From Antrihabitans cavernicola (GTDB lineage Bacteria > Actinomycetota > Actinomycetes > Mycobacteriales > Mycobacteriaceae), in NCBI RefSeq assembly GCF_008297975.1, contig NZ_VLNY01000002.1, forward strand, positions 62,001 through 126,000: DNA of 64,000 nt. Direction: 5' to 3'. Made by a program: the position numbers and the translations under genes. The notes below the pieces were generated by a model. The model worked only from the letters and a program-made list of their open reading frames with translations. It did not search any database and was not told the DNA's origin. This document shows, one piece after another, positions 34,328 through 44,848 of this stretch (the first letter of the stretch is position 1; each line of letters opens with the position of its first letter).

Positions 34328-35884
34328 CTACCGCCAGCTCGGGAGCCACAGTTGCTCACTCCACGTCGTCGCAGAAATCGGCATAGCTGTGAGGATCGGC
34401 CACAACCAGACGAAGTTCGCGATCACGAGACCCAGGTAGATACACACCGCGAGCAGACCGGTGGTGCGTCGCTCGGTCGCATTGTCGGATTTGCCGAGGA
34501 CGTCGCCGAGCACCAACGCCACCGCCATGACGAGAAACGGCGCCAATGCGACGGCGTAGAAGTAGTACATCTGCCGGTCCAGGGTGGCGAACCACGGCAG
34601 GAACGCAGCGCCGTACGCGGTGAGCACGACGGCGTAGCGCCAATCGCGACGGACGAATGCCCGCCACAGCGCCCACCCGAGCACAGGGAATGCGAGCCAC
34701 CAGATGGCGGGTGTGCCGACCAACATCACTGCCTTGACGCAGTTGCCGGAGCCGCAGCCCTTGATCTTGTCGCCGTCGGCGAAGTAGTACAGCATCGGCC
34801 GCAGACCCATCGGCCAGGTCCACGGCTTCGATTCCCACGGATGCCTGTTGCCAGCGGAGTTGGTGAGCCCTTCGTGAAAGGCGAGGACGTTGCCGCTGTA
34901 GTACCAGAGTGAGCGCAGGGCGTCGGGAACGAACGAGAACGGGCCACCGGTCCCGATCTTGGTACCGACGACGTGCCGGTCCACGCCGGCCTCGCTGGCG
35001 AACCACGCCCAGTACGTCGCGAGATACACGCCGATCGGTATGAAGACCAGCGCGTACAGCGCGGGACCCAGATCGCGCAGTGCGGTGCCCGCCCACGGCC
35101 TGCGGACGGCGTAGGCGCGACGTGCCGCTACATCGAAGAAGATGGAGGCAAGGCCGAAGAAGACGATGAAGTACACGCCGGACCACTTGGTGCCGCATGC
35201 CAGACCCAGCATCAGGCCCGCCCCGAACCGCCACCACCGCACGCCGAGGCGCGGTCCGTAGTCGGTGAGCCCGATCCGATCCTCGGCGGCCACCTTCGCC
35301 ATCCGCTCGCGGACCTGATCGCGGTCGACGATCAGGCAGCCGAAAGCCGCGGTGGCGAACAAAGCAAGAAAGATGTCGAGCATTCCCAGCCGCGACGAGA
35401 CGAAGGTGACGCCGTCGGCGATCAACAGAATGCCTGCAATGGCACCGAGCATGGTGGAGCGCGTCATCCGGCGGACGATGCGCACCACGAGCAACACCAG
35501 AATGGTGCCGGCGAGTGCCGACGAGAATCGCCAGCCCCAGCCGTTGTATCCGAAGATCGCCTCGCCGACGGCGATCATCTGTTTGCCGATCGGCGGGTGA
35601 ACCACCAGGCCGTACGCGGGGTTGTCTTCGATCCAGCCGCCGGTCAGCACCTGCCAGCCCTGTGGGACGTAATGCTTTTCGTCGAACACGGGCGTGCCCG
35701 CATCGGTGGGGTAGCTGAGCAGCGTGAACCGGGTGATTGCTGCGATGACGGTGACAACCGCTGTGACCAGCCAGCCGCGCAAAGTGTCGGTCGGACGGAA
35801 CTCCGACGAGGGGATCAGCGGCGCGGGGCTGACGATCGGCGAACTCGCGGCGGGCGCGGGTCGCTCGTCGGTCAGCTGGGTCAC
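34328..35884 (-). CDS. pmt: Protein O-mannosyltransferase (GT39)
   Basis: This 518-residue polytopic membrane protein starts at a GTG (MTQLTDERPAPAA) with a first helix after LRGWLVTAVVTVIAAITRF. The catalytic acidic motif is in the first loop (PVFDEKHYVPQGW). It also has HPPIGKQMIAVGEAIFGYNG, LACGTKWSGVYFIVFFG and many helices to the end. It transfers mannose from polyprenyl phosphomannose to secreted proteins. It matches Rv1002c in place and size (about 520 residues) and is divergent from rsmI, as in M. tuberculosis. Confidence 0.95.
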   Translation of the reverse strand: MTQLTDERPAPAASSPIVSPAPLIPSSEFRPTDTLRGWLVTAVVTVIAAITRFTLLSYPTDAGTPVFDEKHYVPQGWQVLTGGWIEDNPAYGLVVHPPIGKQMIAVGEAIFGYNGWGWRFSSALAGTILVLLVVRIVRRMTRSTMLGAIAGILLIADGVTFVSSRLGMLDIFLALFATAAFGCLIVDRDQVRERMAKVAAEDRIGLTDYGPRLGVRWWRFGAGLMLGLACGTKWSGVYFIVFFGLASIFFDVAARRAYAVRRPWAGTALRDLGPALYALVFIPIGVYLATYWAWFASEAGVDRHVVGTKIGTGGPFSFVPDALRSLWYYSGNVLAFHEGLTNSAGNRHPWESKPWTWPMGLRPMLYYFADGDKIKGCGSGNCVKAVMLVGTPAIWWLAFPVLGWALWRAFVRRDWRYAVVLTAYGAAFLPWFATLDRQMYYFYAVALAPFLVMAVALVLGDVLGKSDNATERRTTGLLAVCIYLGLVIANFVWLWPILTAMPISATTWSEQLWLPSWR

Positions 35885-35960
35885 GCCCCGATCGTATGCT
35901 GTGCACGAGCAACGAATGGACCTGCGGGGGACCGTGGCGAACGAGGTGACAAGGGAGCCG

Positions 35961-36818
35961 ATGGAGAATCCGCAGGTGGAGGCCGGTCGGCTGGTGCTGG
36001 CAGGGACCCCGATGGGCGAGGTCCGCGACGCCTCCGATCGCCTGCGCGAAGCGTTGGCAACCGCCGACGTGGTCGCGGCGGAAGACACCAGACGAACCAA
36101 AACTTTGGCGCACTCGCTGGGTATCACCATCACGGGCAGGGTGGTGAGCTTCTACGACCACGTCGAGGCCGCGCGCATTCCGATGCTGGTCGCCGCCATC
36201 ACCGACGGAAGGACCGTGCTGTTGGTGACCGACGCAGGTATGCCGTCGGTAAGCGATCCCGGTTACCGATTGGTTGCCGCCTGCGTCGATGCTGGGCTCG
36301 CCATCACCTGCCTGCCCGGTCCGTCGGCGGTGACGACGGCTCTCGCGCTCTCCGGACTGCCCGTCGAACGATTTTGTTTCGACGGCTTTCCGCCGCGCAA
36401 ACACGGACAACGTCGAGACTGGCTGGACTCGTTGATTGCCGAGCCACGCGCGTGTGTGTTCTTCGAGGCGCCCCACCGCCTCGCCGACTGTCTGGCCGAT
36501 GCTGCCGAGGTCCTCGGGACCCAGCGTCGAGCCGCCGTCTGTCGGGAACTGACCAAGACCTACGAGGAAGTGAAGCGCGGAACGCTCGGCGAGCTCGCCG
36601 AGTGGGCCGCGGACGGCGTGCGAGGTGAGATCACCGTCGTCCTCGAAGGCGCGAACCCGGAACCCGCCGATCCCGTGGATCTCGTTGCCGCTGTGGAGAA
36701 ATTGGTCGCGTCCGGAACCCGGCTCAAGGACGCGTGCGCGGAAGCCGCGACGGCGGGAGTGTCGAAGCGCGAGTTGTACGAGGCTGTGCTCGCCGAACGA
36801 CGTGCGGCGGCCGACTGA
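35961..36818 (+). CDS. rsmI: 16S rRNA (cytidine1402-2'-O)-methyltransferase
   Basis: This 285-residue tetrapyrrole-methylase-fold enzyme has the RsmI motifs GRLVLAGTPMGEVRDASDRL, VVAAEDTRRTKTLAHSLGI, LLVTDAGMPSVSDPGYRLV, CLPGPSAVTTALALSGLP and FFEAPHRLADCLAD. It methylates the 2'-OH of C1402 in the decoding centre. The ATG preceded by AAGGGAG gives the usual length; in-frame upstream starts add about 15 residues. Divergent from pmt. Confidence 0.94.
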   Translation: MENPQVEAGRLVLAGTPMGEVRDASDRLREALATADVVAAEDTRRTKTLAHSLGITITGRVVSFYDHVEAARIPMLVAAITDGRTVLLVTDAGMPSVSDPGYRLVAACVDAGLAITCLPGPSAVTTALALSGLPVERFCFDGFPPRKHGQRRDWLDSLIAEPRACVFFEAPHRLADCLADAAEVLGTQRRAAVCRELTKTYEEVKRGTLGELAEWAADGVRGEITVVLEGANPEPADPVDLVAAVEKLVASGTRLKDACAEAATAGVSKRELYEAVLAERRAAAD

Positions 36819-36821
36819 CCG

Positions 36822-37817
36822 TCAGCCTGCAGCGAGCGATCGCGCCGGCTCACCTCGATAGCGCGCGTGCTCGCCGTCGATGTGGAGCATCTTCCACACC
36901 TTCCTGGTCACTCGGTTCATCAAGCCGAGATCGTCTGCCAGCGTGCGCATCTCGCCGAAGTAGCTGCTGAGGATCTTGCGCGAGTGCTCGCCGCGCCAGA
37001 ACGCTTCACGGAAGACGTCGTCTGGAATGTCGAATCGTTCGGCGAAGCTGCGTGGCGGGGTCATGATCTCGCCTGCGAGCCATCGCATGGCGAGCGGAAA
37101 TGCCAGGCCGCATACGGCCGTGCTGATCGGATTCATCCGTTCGACGTGCACGCGAAGGAACTCGTGCGCAAACGAAATGTGGCGGGCCTCTTCGGCAATG
37201 TGAATCTGCATCGTCCGCAGCACCGCAGGAGGGATGTTCACACCCTCGCGGATGAGAGCCTTCTGATAATGATCGATGGGTTCTTCGCCTGCGAGAATTC
37301 CGATCCACAAGATCACATGCGCGTAGCCCCCGGCTACGCCGACAATCGGAGAGAGAGCGCGAAACAGCGGTCGCATCCCGGGAACGTCCGCGCCGATCCT
37401 GTTGACCAATTCCTGAAACATCTGGATGTGGTTGCACTCTTCGGTCATCTCGTGCAGGCAGTAGCGGAATTCGGCCGACCCGTTGGGCAGCTTCATGATG
37501 TATTGCATCATTCCGCGGATCAAGATGGATTCGAACGCTGCGCCGACCTTGATGGTGTTCGCCTGCCGCCAGCGACCGATCTCGATCTGCCTCTCCAAGG
37601 GCAGGTCGCGGTACCACTGCGTCGCGCCCAGCGGATCGATCGCGGCAGCGAGTACCCACCGCGGATCGTCTTTGTCGATCGCGAACTCGGGTGAGTCCCA
37701 GGCGATATCGCGATAGGGGTCGAAGCTCTTGGCGACCGAGCCCTCGGACAGTGTCCGCAGCAGGTCGCGGTACGGCTCGTCGACCACGCCTTTCGAGGTC
37801 AGAAGTGACAGCGTCAT
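36822..37817 (-). CDS. AurF-like diiron oxygenase
   Basis: This 331-residue protein has the p-aminobenzoate N-oxygenase (AurF) family iron-binding motifs: a glutamate in the helix AAFESILIRGMMQY, then EFRYCLHEMTEECNHIQMFQ and HIAEEARHISFAHEF. Together they supply the carboxylate and histidine ligands of a dinuclear iron centre. AurF itself oxidises an arylamine to a nitro group; many actinobacterial homologues have unknown substrates. It ends three bases from the rsmI stop. Two palindromes in the 100 bases upstream suggest tight repression. A TetR regulator is often next to such genes but is not present here. Confidence 0.88.
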   Translation of the reverse strand: MTLSLLTSKGVVDEPYRDLLRTLSEGSVAKSFDPYRDIAWDSPEFAIDKDDPRWVLAAAIDPLGATQWYRDLPLERQIEIGRWRQANTIKVGAAFESILIRGMMQYIMKLPNGSAEFRYCLHEMTEECNHIQMFQELVNRIGADVPGMRPLFRALSPIVGVAGGYAHVILWIGILAGEEPIDHYQKALIREGVNIPPAVLRTMQIHIAEEARHISFAHEFLRVHVERMNPISTAVCGLAFPLAMRWLAGEIMTPPRSFAERFDIPDDVFREAFWRGEHSRKILSSYFGEMRTLADDLGLMNRVTRKVWKMLHIDGEHARYRGEPARSLAAG

Positions 37818-37839
37818 TGGTGCCTCCTCGTCGAGAGAC

Positions 37840-37865
37840 GCTGCCGTTCCGAACGGAACGGCAGC
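37840..37865. promoter_or_regulatory. Palindrome in the AurF leader
   Basis: Perfect 12-base arms GCTGCCGTTCCG and CGGAACGGCAGC are separated by only AA. It lies 23 bases before the AurF-like start. The two-base centre makes it a poor hairpin and a good dimer-binding site, though it could also help end the DUF2786 transcript. Confidence 0.55.
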
Positions 37866-37885
37866 CCGACACTCTCGAATCTATT

Positions 37886-37902
37886 TGTGACACTGTGTCA
37901 CA
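37886..37902. promoter_or_regulatory. TetR-type operator candidate
   Basis: TGTGACACTGTGTCACA is a perfect palindrome with 7-base arms and a 3-base centre. It lies 69 bases upstream of the AurF-like gene and 15 bases after the DUF2786 stop. The TGACAC/GTGTCA halves are typical of TetR-family operators. Confidence 0.6.
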
Positions 37903-37916
37903 GTCAAGAGAAACCG

Positions 37917-39059
37917 CTAGCCGGCTTCGAGACGTCGATCGTCGGTCCCGTCGTGACGACGCAGGTTGGCGCGGTCGGCCGCTGCGCGGCCTGCACGTAC
38001 GCCGTTCGCGTCGAACGATCCTCGCGATCGCACCAGTCTGGTGCTGGGGAACAGGCGCGTGACCTCTGCCTCGACGGCTTCGGATCGTGACGCCAGTACC
38101 GGCAGTACTTCGGCGACGGTGAACGACGACTCCTGCGCGGCGGCGGCCGTCGCTCGCTCGCCTGCTTGCCGGAGACGCTCGCCGATCCGAACAGCGAAGC
38201 CGTAGAGGAAGGCTCGTCGAAAAGCGCGCGCCGACGATGCGTCCGCCGCGTCCGCGCCCGCGTCCCGCAGCGCCCGTGTCGCCTGAATGAGCAGCGAGGT
38301 GAACAACATCTCGACCTGCCCCACATCGATCGGTGCGCCGACGGCGGTGGCCATCCCGACCTCCTCTATCCAGACGGTGCGGACGCGATTGGCGTCCGAG
38401 ATCTGGTTGAGGAGTTGCACCTTCTGCTTGATGTACGGGTTCTCCACGTGAATGCGTCGACTGACGATCTCGGTCGAGGTATTGGTGCGGGCGTCGAGCA
38501 AGGCCGCGTTGATGGCGTACTTGGTCATCAGTTCCTGGGCCTTGGCGGTGAAGATCTCGGCTTCTTCGACGAAGTCGGTGCTTTCCGCCTTCGCGAGCAA
38601 GCCGCGAATCCTGCCGAGAACCTTGGCGTCCGCTGGACCCACCGGGCTCGGATCGGCCGCGGTGTCCGCCCTGTACTCGGCCCATTTCGACGGTGGCGGG
38701 GCCTCGGCAGGAAGTGGCGGCAACTCCCGCCACAACTGGGCAACCGCCTTGCGCTGCAACGCCGTCGAGGCGAAATGGCCTGGATCGGTGTGTTGTTCGC
38801 GAATCGCCCGAAGGTGGGACAGCCACGAGCGCGGTGCCCGCTCGACCGCCTTGGACAATCGTGCCTCGTACATGATCGCCCACACCGCCAGCCGGACCTC
38901 GGCCGCGCCCAGTGATCGGCGCGTCATGTGGACGATGTCTGCCGGTTGCCAGCCGCGCTCGTATGCCGCGGTCAGTGCGTGCAGGACGGAGTCGCCGTCG
39001 GTGGGACATCCCCCCGAATTCGCGTTGTTGCCTCGAACGTATGTGCTATTTATCCCCAT
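37917..39059 (-). CDS. DUF2786 domain protein
   Basis: The 380-residue protein has an N-terminal helical region (LTAAYERGWQPADIVHMTRR). The DUF2786 motif follows: VLGRIRGLLAKAESTDFVEEAEIFTAKAQELMTKYAI, where small regularly spaced residues mark a helical repeat. A C-terminal helical part contains SARAFRRAFLYGFAVRIGERL. The start is the ATG giving MGINSTYVRG; an upstream in-frame start adds 31 unconserved residues. The function is unknown; family members occur in phages and actinobacteria. It runs in the same direction as the AurF gene but is separated by 100 bases with palindromes. Confidence 0.8.
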   Translation of the reverse strand: MGINSTYVRGNNANSGGCPTDGDSVLHALTAAYERGWQPADIVHMTRRSLGAAEVRLAVWAIMYEARLSKAVERAPRSWLSHLRAIREQHTDPGHFASTALQRKAVAQLWRELPPLPAEAPPPSKWAEYRADTAADPSPVGPADAKVLGRIRGLLAKAESTDFVEEAEIFTAKAQELMTKYAINAALLDARTNTSTEIVSRRIHVENPYIKQKVQLLNQISDANRVRTVWIEEVGMATAVGAPIDVGQVEMLFTSLLIQATRALRDAGADAADASSARAFRRAFLYGFAVRIGERLRQAGERATAAAAQESSFTVAEVLPVLASRSEAVEAEVTRLFPSTRLVRSRGSFDANGVRAGRAAADRANLRRHDGTDDRRLEAG

Positions 39060-39210
39060 GGCACGAGTATGCCGCGGGGGTCCGACAGCTCCGACGTTCT
39101 CAGATTCTCTCGGCAAGGCAAGCCGACTTCGCACACCTTCTCGGCACTCCACCCGCGATGGACCGGCTGCGCAGTGGGCAGAGCCGCTGCGAAGTGACGG
39201 CCTCCGAAAC

Positions 39211-40764
39211 TCAGTCGACGAAGCGCGGGAAAACGGCCTGCGGTGCAGGTAGCGGCTTGCCTGCCTCGATGGGGGCGCCTAGGTTCGCGAACGACCGTTC
39301 GTCGTCGTCCTGTGCCAACAGGTCCAGGATCTTGGCGCCCGAACCCGGCATCACCGGCTGCACGAGGATGCCGACGATCCGCACGACCTCGAGGGTCACG
39401 TAGAGCACCGTCGCCATCCGATCGGGATCGGTTTTGCGTAGCACCCACGGTTCCTGCGCCGAGAAGTAGCGGTTGTTTTCGGCAAGCACCGACCAGATTG
39501 CTTCCAGCGCGAGATGTATTTGCTGTGAATCGAATTCGGCGCGGCAGCGCTCGAGCAGGCCGCCTGCCAGATCGAGGAGCGCTCGATCGTCTGCGGTGAA
39601 CTCGCCCGGTGTCGGCACCGCTGCACCGCAGTTCTTCGCAACCATGGACAGCGAACGCTGTGCCAGGTTGCCGAGCTCGTTGGCGAGGTCGGCGTTGATG
39701 CGCGAGACGATCGCGTCGTGGCTGTAGCTCCCGTCCTGGCCGTACGAGATCTCGCGGAGCAGGAAGAACCGCAGCGGGTCGAGGCCGTACTGCTCCACCA
39801 ACTCGAGCGGGTCGACGACGTTGCCCACAGACTTCGACATCTTCTCGCCCTTGTTGTACAGAAAGCCGTGCACGAAAACGCGTTTCGGCAATTCGACGCC
39901 TGCGGACATCAGGAACGCAGGCCAGTACACCGTGTGGAACCGGCTGATGTCCTTGCCGATGATGTGTAGGTCGGCCGGCCAGAACCGTTGGAACGCAGCG
40001 GAATCGGTGTTCGGGTAGCCGACGCCCGTAATGTAGTTGGTGAGTGCGTCGAGCCAGACGTACATCACGTGATCGGGGTCGCCGGGCACCGGGACGCCCC
40101 AGTCGAACGTGGTGCGCGAGATCGACAGGTCGCGCAGCCCGCCCTTGACGAAGCTCACGATCTCGTTGCGGCGAGTGGCGGGTTCGAGGAACTCGGGATG
40201 CTCGGCGTAGTGCGCCAGCAGCTTGTCCTGATACGCGGAGAGTCGGAAGGTGTAGTTGGCTTCCTCGGTCCATTCGACGGGAGTTGCTGTCTCCGTGGAG
40301 ATTCGGCTGCCGTCGCCGCGGAGCGTGGTTTCGGCCTCGCTGTAGAAGGCTTCGTCGCGCACCGAATACCAGCCCGCGTAGGTATCGAGGTAGATGTCGC
40401 CGTTGGCCTGCATCTTCTCCCAGATCGCGGTGCTCGCGATCTGGTGATCTGGATCGGTGGTGTGGATGAAGCGGTCGAACGAGATGTCGAGCGCCTTGTC
40501 CATCGACTCGAACACGTCGGAGTTGCGAGATGCGAGCTGCTCCACCGGAATGCCCTCGACAGCCGCGGTCTGCTGCATCTTCTGGCCGTGCTCGTCTGTG
40601 CCCGTCATGAAGAACACGTCGAAGCCGTCGAGCCGCTTGAAACGAGCGATCGCGTCGGCGGAGATGTATTCGTAGGCGTGCCCGATGTGCGGGGCACCGT
40701 TGGGGTAGGCGATGGCCGTGGTGATGTAGAACGCTGGCCGATCGTCTTGGTGAGTCGCAGTCAT
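39211..40764 (-). CDS. metG: Methionyl-tRNA synthetase
   Basis: This 517-residue class I synthetase has the HIGH-type motif in [20 protein letters not shown] and KMSKS in [16 protein letters not shown]. The knuckle that binds zinc in other MetRS enzymes (CVxCE) is replaced by SVRDE in [12 protein letters not shown], as expected for the zinc-free actinobacterial form. It charges initiator and elongator tRNA-Met. It is divergent from tatD with only 21 bases between the starts, the same arrangement as metS-tatD in M. tuberculosis. Confidence 0.97.
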   Translation of the reverse strand: MTATHQDDRPAFYITTAIAYPNGAPHIGHAYEYISADAIARFKRLDGFDVFFMTGTDEHGQKMQQTAAVEGIPVEQLASRNSDVFESMDKALDISFDRFIHTTDPDHQIASTAIWEKMQANGDIYLDTYAGWYSVRDEAFYSEAETTLRGDGSRISTETATPVEWTEEANYTFRLSAYQDKLLAHYAEHPEFLEPATRRNEIVSFVKGGLRDLSISRTTFDWGVPVPGDPDHVMYVWLDALTNYITGVGYPNTDSAAFQRFWPADLHIIGKDISRFHTVYWPAFLMSAGVELPKRVFVHGFLYNKGEKMSKSVGNVVDPLELVEQYGLDPLRFFLLREISYGQDGSYSHDAIVSRINADLANELGNLAQRSLSMVAKNCGAAVPTPGEFTADDRALLDLAGGLLERCRAEFDSQQIHLALEAIWSVLAENNRYFSAQEPWVLRKTDPDRMATVLYVTLEVVRIVGILVQPVMPGSGAKILDLLAQDDDERSFANLGAPIEAGKPLPAPQAVFPRFVD

Positions 40765-40785
40765 GATCCGCTTACTCTAAACGGC

Positions 40786-41616
40786 GTGCCGAGAGATCTT
40801 CCTGCCCCCGACCTCCCTGAGCCGCTCGCACCGCTCGTCGATGCGCACACGCATCTCGACGCGTGTGGTGCGACGGACGCCGCGAGCGTGGCGGCCATCG
40901 TCGACCGTGCCGAATCCGTTGGTGTGGGACGCGTCGTCACCGTCGCCGACGATCTCGATGCGGCACGATTCGCCGTCGATGCCGCGCACTGGGATCCGCG
41001 GGTCTGGGCAGCGACTGCGATTCACCCGACGCGGGCGAACGTTCTCGACGACGCGACCAAGGCCGAGATCGAACGACTGAGCGCGGACCCGAGGGTGGTG
41101 GCCGTCGGAGAAACCGGACTCGACTACTGCTGGCCGGGCAAGCTCGACGGCTGCGCGACCGTCGACGAGCAAGTCGAGGGCTTTCGCTGGCATATCGATC
41201 TGGCCAAACGGCTGCGCAAACCGCTGATGATCCACAACCGCGAGGCCGACCACGACCTGCTCGCGGTTCTGCTCGACGAAGGCGCACCGGAGACCGTGAT
41301 CTTCCACTGCTTCTCGTCCGACGCGACCATGGCGATCGCCTGCGTCGAGGCCGGTTACGTCTTGAGCTTGTCCGGGACCGTGAGTTTCCGCAACGCGCGC
41401 GAGCTGCACGAGGCCGCCACCCTGATCCCCGCGGACCAGCTCCTTGTCGAGACCGACGCGCCGTTCTTGACCCCCCATCCGTTCCGTGGAGCGCCGAACG
41501 AGCCTTATTGCCTTCCGTACACGGTGCGTGCGTTGGCGCAGCTGCGGGGCGTCGATCCGGCGGAACTGGCGGCCGCAGTCACCGCCACGGCGGAGCGGGT
41601 GTACCGACTGCGCTGA
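40786..41616 (+). CDS. tatD: TatD-family metal-dependent hydrolase
   Basis: This 276-residue TIM-barrel protein begins (GTG) MPRDLPAPDLPEPLAPLVDA and has the metal ligands DAHTHLD, GETGLDYCW, MIHNREADHD, VIFHCFSSD and ETDAPFLTPHP in the standard order. TatD enzymes are 3'-5' exonucleases/AP endonucleases linked to DNA repair. The much longer open frame to the left is antisense to metG and is not coding. It is followed by rpfB and ksgA, as in M. tuberculosis Rv1008-Rv1010. Confidence 0.94.
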   Translation: MPRDLPAPDLPEPLAPLVDAHTHLDACGATDAASVAAIVDRAESVGVGRVVTVADDLDAARFAVDAAHWDPRVWAATAIHPTRANVLDDATKAEIERLSADPRVVAVGETGLDYCWPGKLDGCATVDEQVEGFRWHIDLAKRLRKPLMIHNREADHDLLAVLLDEGAPETVIFHCFSSDATMAIACVEAGYVLSLSGTVSFRNARELHEAATLIPADQLLVETDAPFLTPHPFRGAPNEPYCLPYTVRALAQLRGVDPAELAAAVTATAERVYRLR

Positions 41617-42861
<1,245 letters not shown>

Positions 42862-42896
42862 CGGTTCCCGCCACGGCACGCGTGTAGGTTTGCGCC

Positions 42897-43778
42897 GTGT
42901 CAGCTGCCGACGTAACGCCACGGGGTAAAGCCGCGCTGCTCGGTCCGGCCGAAGTGCGCGGGCTCGCCGCCAATCTGGGAATCAGGCCGACCAAACAGCT
43001 GGGCCAGAACTTCGTTCACGACGCCAACACCGTGCGACGGATCGTGTCCGCGGCAGGCGTGAGCGCCGACGACGTGGTTGTCGAGGTGGGCCCGGGGCTC
43101 GGATCGCTCACTCTCGCACTGCTCGATGTGGTGGATCGCGTGATCGCCGTCGAGATCGATCCGGTTCTCGCGCAGCACCTTCCGGCGACGGTGGAGCAGC
43201 GGGCACCTGAGTTGTCCGATCGGCTGACGGTGGTCGAAACCGATGCCATGCGGGTGCAATCGGTCGATCTGCCTGCGGCTCCCACCGCGCTGGTCGCGAA
43301 CCTGCCCTACAACGTCGCGGTACCGGTGCTGCTGAACATGCTTGCCGAGTTCCCCACCATCCGAACGGCTTTGGTCATGGTGCAGGCCGAGGTCGCCGAG
43401 CGATTGGCCGCGCCGCCGGGCGGTCGAATCTACGGCGTGCCGAGCGTGAAGGCGCGCTTCTTCGGAACCGTTCGCCGGGCCGGGTCGGTAGGCCGGTCGG
43501 TGTTCTGGCCGGTTCCGCAGGTGGAATCGGGCCTGGTGCGTATCGACCGCTATGCCGAATCGCCGTGGCCGACCGACGAGGCGAGTCGTAGGCGGGTGTT
43601 CGCGGTGGTGGATGCGGCGTTCGCCCAGCGCCGCAAGACCTTACGCGCTGCACTCGCAGGCTGGGCGGGCTCGCCGGTCGAGGCGGAACGCAGGCTGGTC
43701 GCAGCCGGTATCGACCCTTCGGCACGTGGTGAAACCCTCGATGCAGCGGCGTTTGTGCAGCTCGCTGCAGGTGAGTGA
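42897..43778 (+). CDS. ksgA: 16S rRNA dimethyladenosine transferase
   Basis: This 293-residue enzyme has [18 protein letters not shown], the SAM loop [24 protein letters not shown] and the adenine-binding [15 protein letters not shown] (NLPY motif). It dimethylates A1518 and A1519 of 16S rRNA late in 30S assembly. Start GTG. It lies downstream of rpfB in the same direction, as in mycobacteria; ispE, normally next, has here been separated by an inserted regulator-exporter group. Confidence 0.95.
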   Translation: MSAADVTPRGKAALLGPAEVRGLAANLGIRPTKQLGQNFVHDANTVRRIVSAAGVSADDVVVEVGPGLGSLTLALLDVVDRVIAVEIDPVLAQHLPATVEQRAPELSDRLTVVETDAMRVQSVDLPAAPTALVANLPYNVAVPVLLNMLAEFPTIRTALVMVQAEVAERLAAPPGGRIYGVPSVKARFFGTVRRAGSVGRSVFWPVPQVESGLVRIDRYAESPWPTDEASRRRVFAVVDAAFAQRRKTLRAALAGWAGSPVEAERRLVAAGIDPSARGETLDAAAFVQLAAGE

Positions 43779-43817
43779 AAAAGTGGTCCAGGGACCAAGG
43801 AAGCGCTCACCTGGCGG

Positions 43818-44786
43818 CTACGCACGCTGGTAGCGGTCCAGCAACTGCGCATGGCGCTGCGCGACCTTTCGGCATTCGTCGCGCAATTCGGGCGGGTCGA
43901 GGACGGTGAAGTCGACATCGAAGGCGGACAACCACTTCGCGATCGAATAGAGCGAATCGGCGCGGATCACGATGGCACAGTTGCCGTCGTCGGTCGCCTC
44001 CAGTGTTCCCCAATCCTCGTGCACTCCAGGCGCGATCTGATCGAACGGTGCGTGCAGCGCCACCTTGGCCCGTGCGCTGGTGGTCGCCCGATTGATGCCG
44101 CGTTCGACGAATTCCGCTGCGCCGCCCGGTGGTAACGAGCGCGGTTGGAATCGCGGGCCGGTGGGAATCTTCGGGGTCATCCGATCGACGCGGAACGACC
44201 GCCAGTCGTCGCGGCCGAGATCCCAGGCGACCAGGTACCAGCGCGCGCCTGCTCGCACGACGCGGTAGGGCTCTACCTCACGGCGACTTTCCGCACCACC
44301 GTGCGCGCGATAGTCGAAGCGAAGCCGCTCGCGTACGTGGCACACCGACGCGATCGTCGCCAGCACCTTCGCCTCGACCGCGGACTTCGCCTGCGGGCGC
44401 GCGACAACGTCGACCGTCAGCGCATCGAGGCGATGCTGTAATCGCGACGGCATCACCTGACGCAACTTGGTCAGGGCGCGCAACGACGGTTCACCGATAC
44501 CGACGACCGGACCGGTCGCGCCGGATTGCAGGCCGAATGCGACCGCCAGCGCTTCCTCGTCGTCGAGCAGTAGGGGCGGCATCTCGGCGCCCGCACCCAG
44601 TTGATACCCGCCGCCGACCCCCACGCTGGCGTTGACCGGATAGCCCAGCTCGCGAAGTCGATCGATGTCACGTCGCACCGTGCGCGGCGTGATCTCCAAA
44701 CGGTCGGCCAGTTCGGCACCGGACCACTCCCGCCGCGTCTGCAGCAGCGAAAGCAACCGAAGTAGTCGTGCTGATGTTTCCCACAT
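43818..44786 (-). CDS. WYL-domain DeoR/YafY-type transcriptional regulator
   Basis: This 322-residue protein has an N-terminal winged helix (ARLLRLLSLLQTRREWSGAE, LADRLEITPRTVRRDIDRLR). A WYL domain follows (LRFDYRAHGGAESRREVEPY, RWYLVAWDLGRDDWRSFRVD) and then a C-terminal WCX region (APFDQIAPGVHEDWGTLE...). WYL domains sense ligands, often nucleic acid or metabolite. It is divergent from the ABC exporter pair with 62 bases between starts, so it is a likely regulator of them. It and the exporter appear inserted between ksgA and ispE. Confidence 0.9.
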   Translation of the reverse strand: MWETSARLLRLLSLLQTRREWSGAELADRLEITPRTVRRDIDRLRELGYPVNASVGVGGGYQLGAGAEMPPLLLDDEEALAVAFGLQSGATGPVVGIGEPSLRALTKLRQVMPSRLQHRLDALTVDVVARPQAKSAVEAKVLATIASVCHVRERLRFDYRAHGGAESRREVEPYRVVRAGARWYLVAWDLGRDDWRSFRVDRMTPKIPTGPRFQPRSLPPGGAAEFVERGINRATTSARAKVALHAPFDQIAPGVHEDWGTLEATDDGNCAIVIRADSLYSIAKWLSAFDVDFTVLDPPELRDECRKVAQRHAQLLDRYQRA

Positions 44787-44848
44787 GCCAGAAGAATGCC
44801 AGTGATTGCGGACCGCTTCTGTCCTAATTCACTTTTAGCGTTTGGGTC

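Noticed and set aside
34356-36476. A 700-codon open frame on the minus strand overlapping pmt and rsmI
   Set aside because: It is a high-GC shadow frame with Arg-rich, repetitive translation; pmt and rsmI in other frames have clear family motifs.
37006-39009. A 667-codon open frame across the AurF-like and DUF2786 genes
   Set aside because: Arg/Ser-rich translation with no domain; both real genes in the neighbouring frames have recognisable families.
39988-40785. Long N-terminal extension of TatD
   Set aside because: It is antisense to metG and unconserved; the GTG at 40786 gives the standard TatD length.
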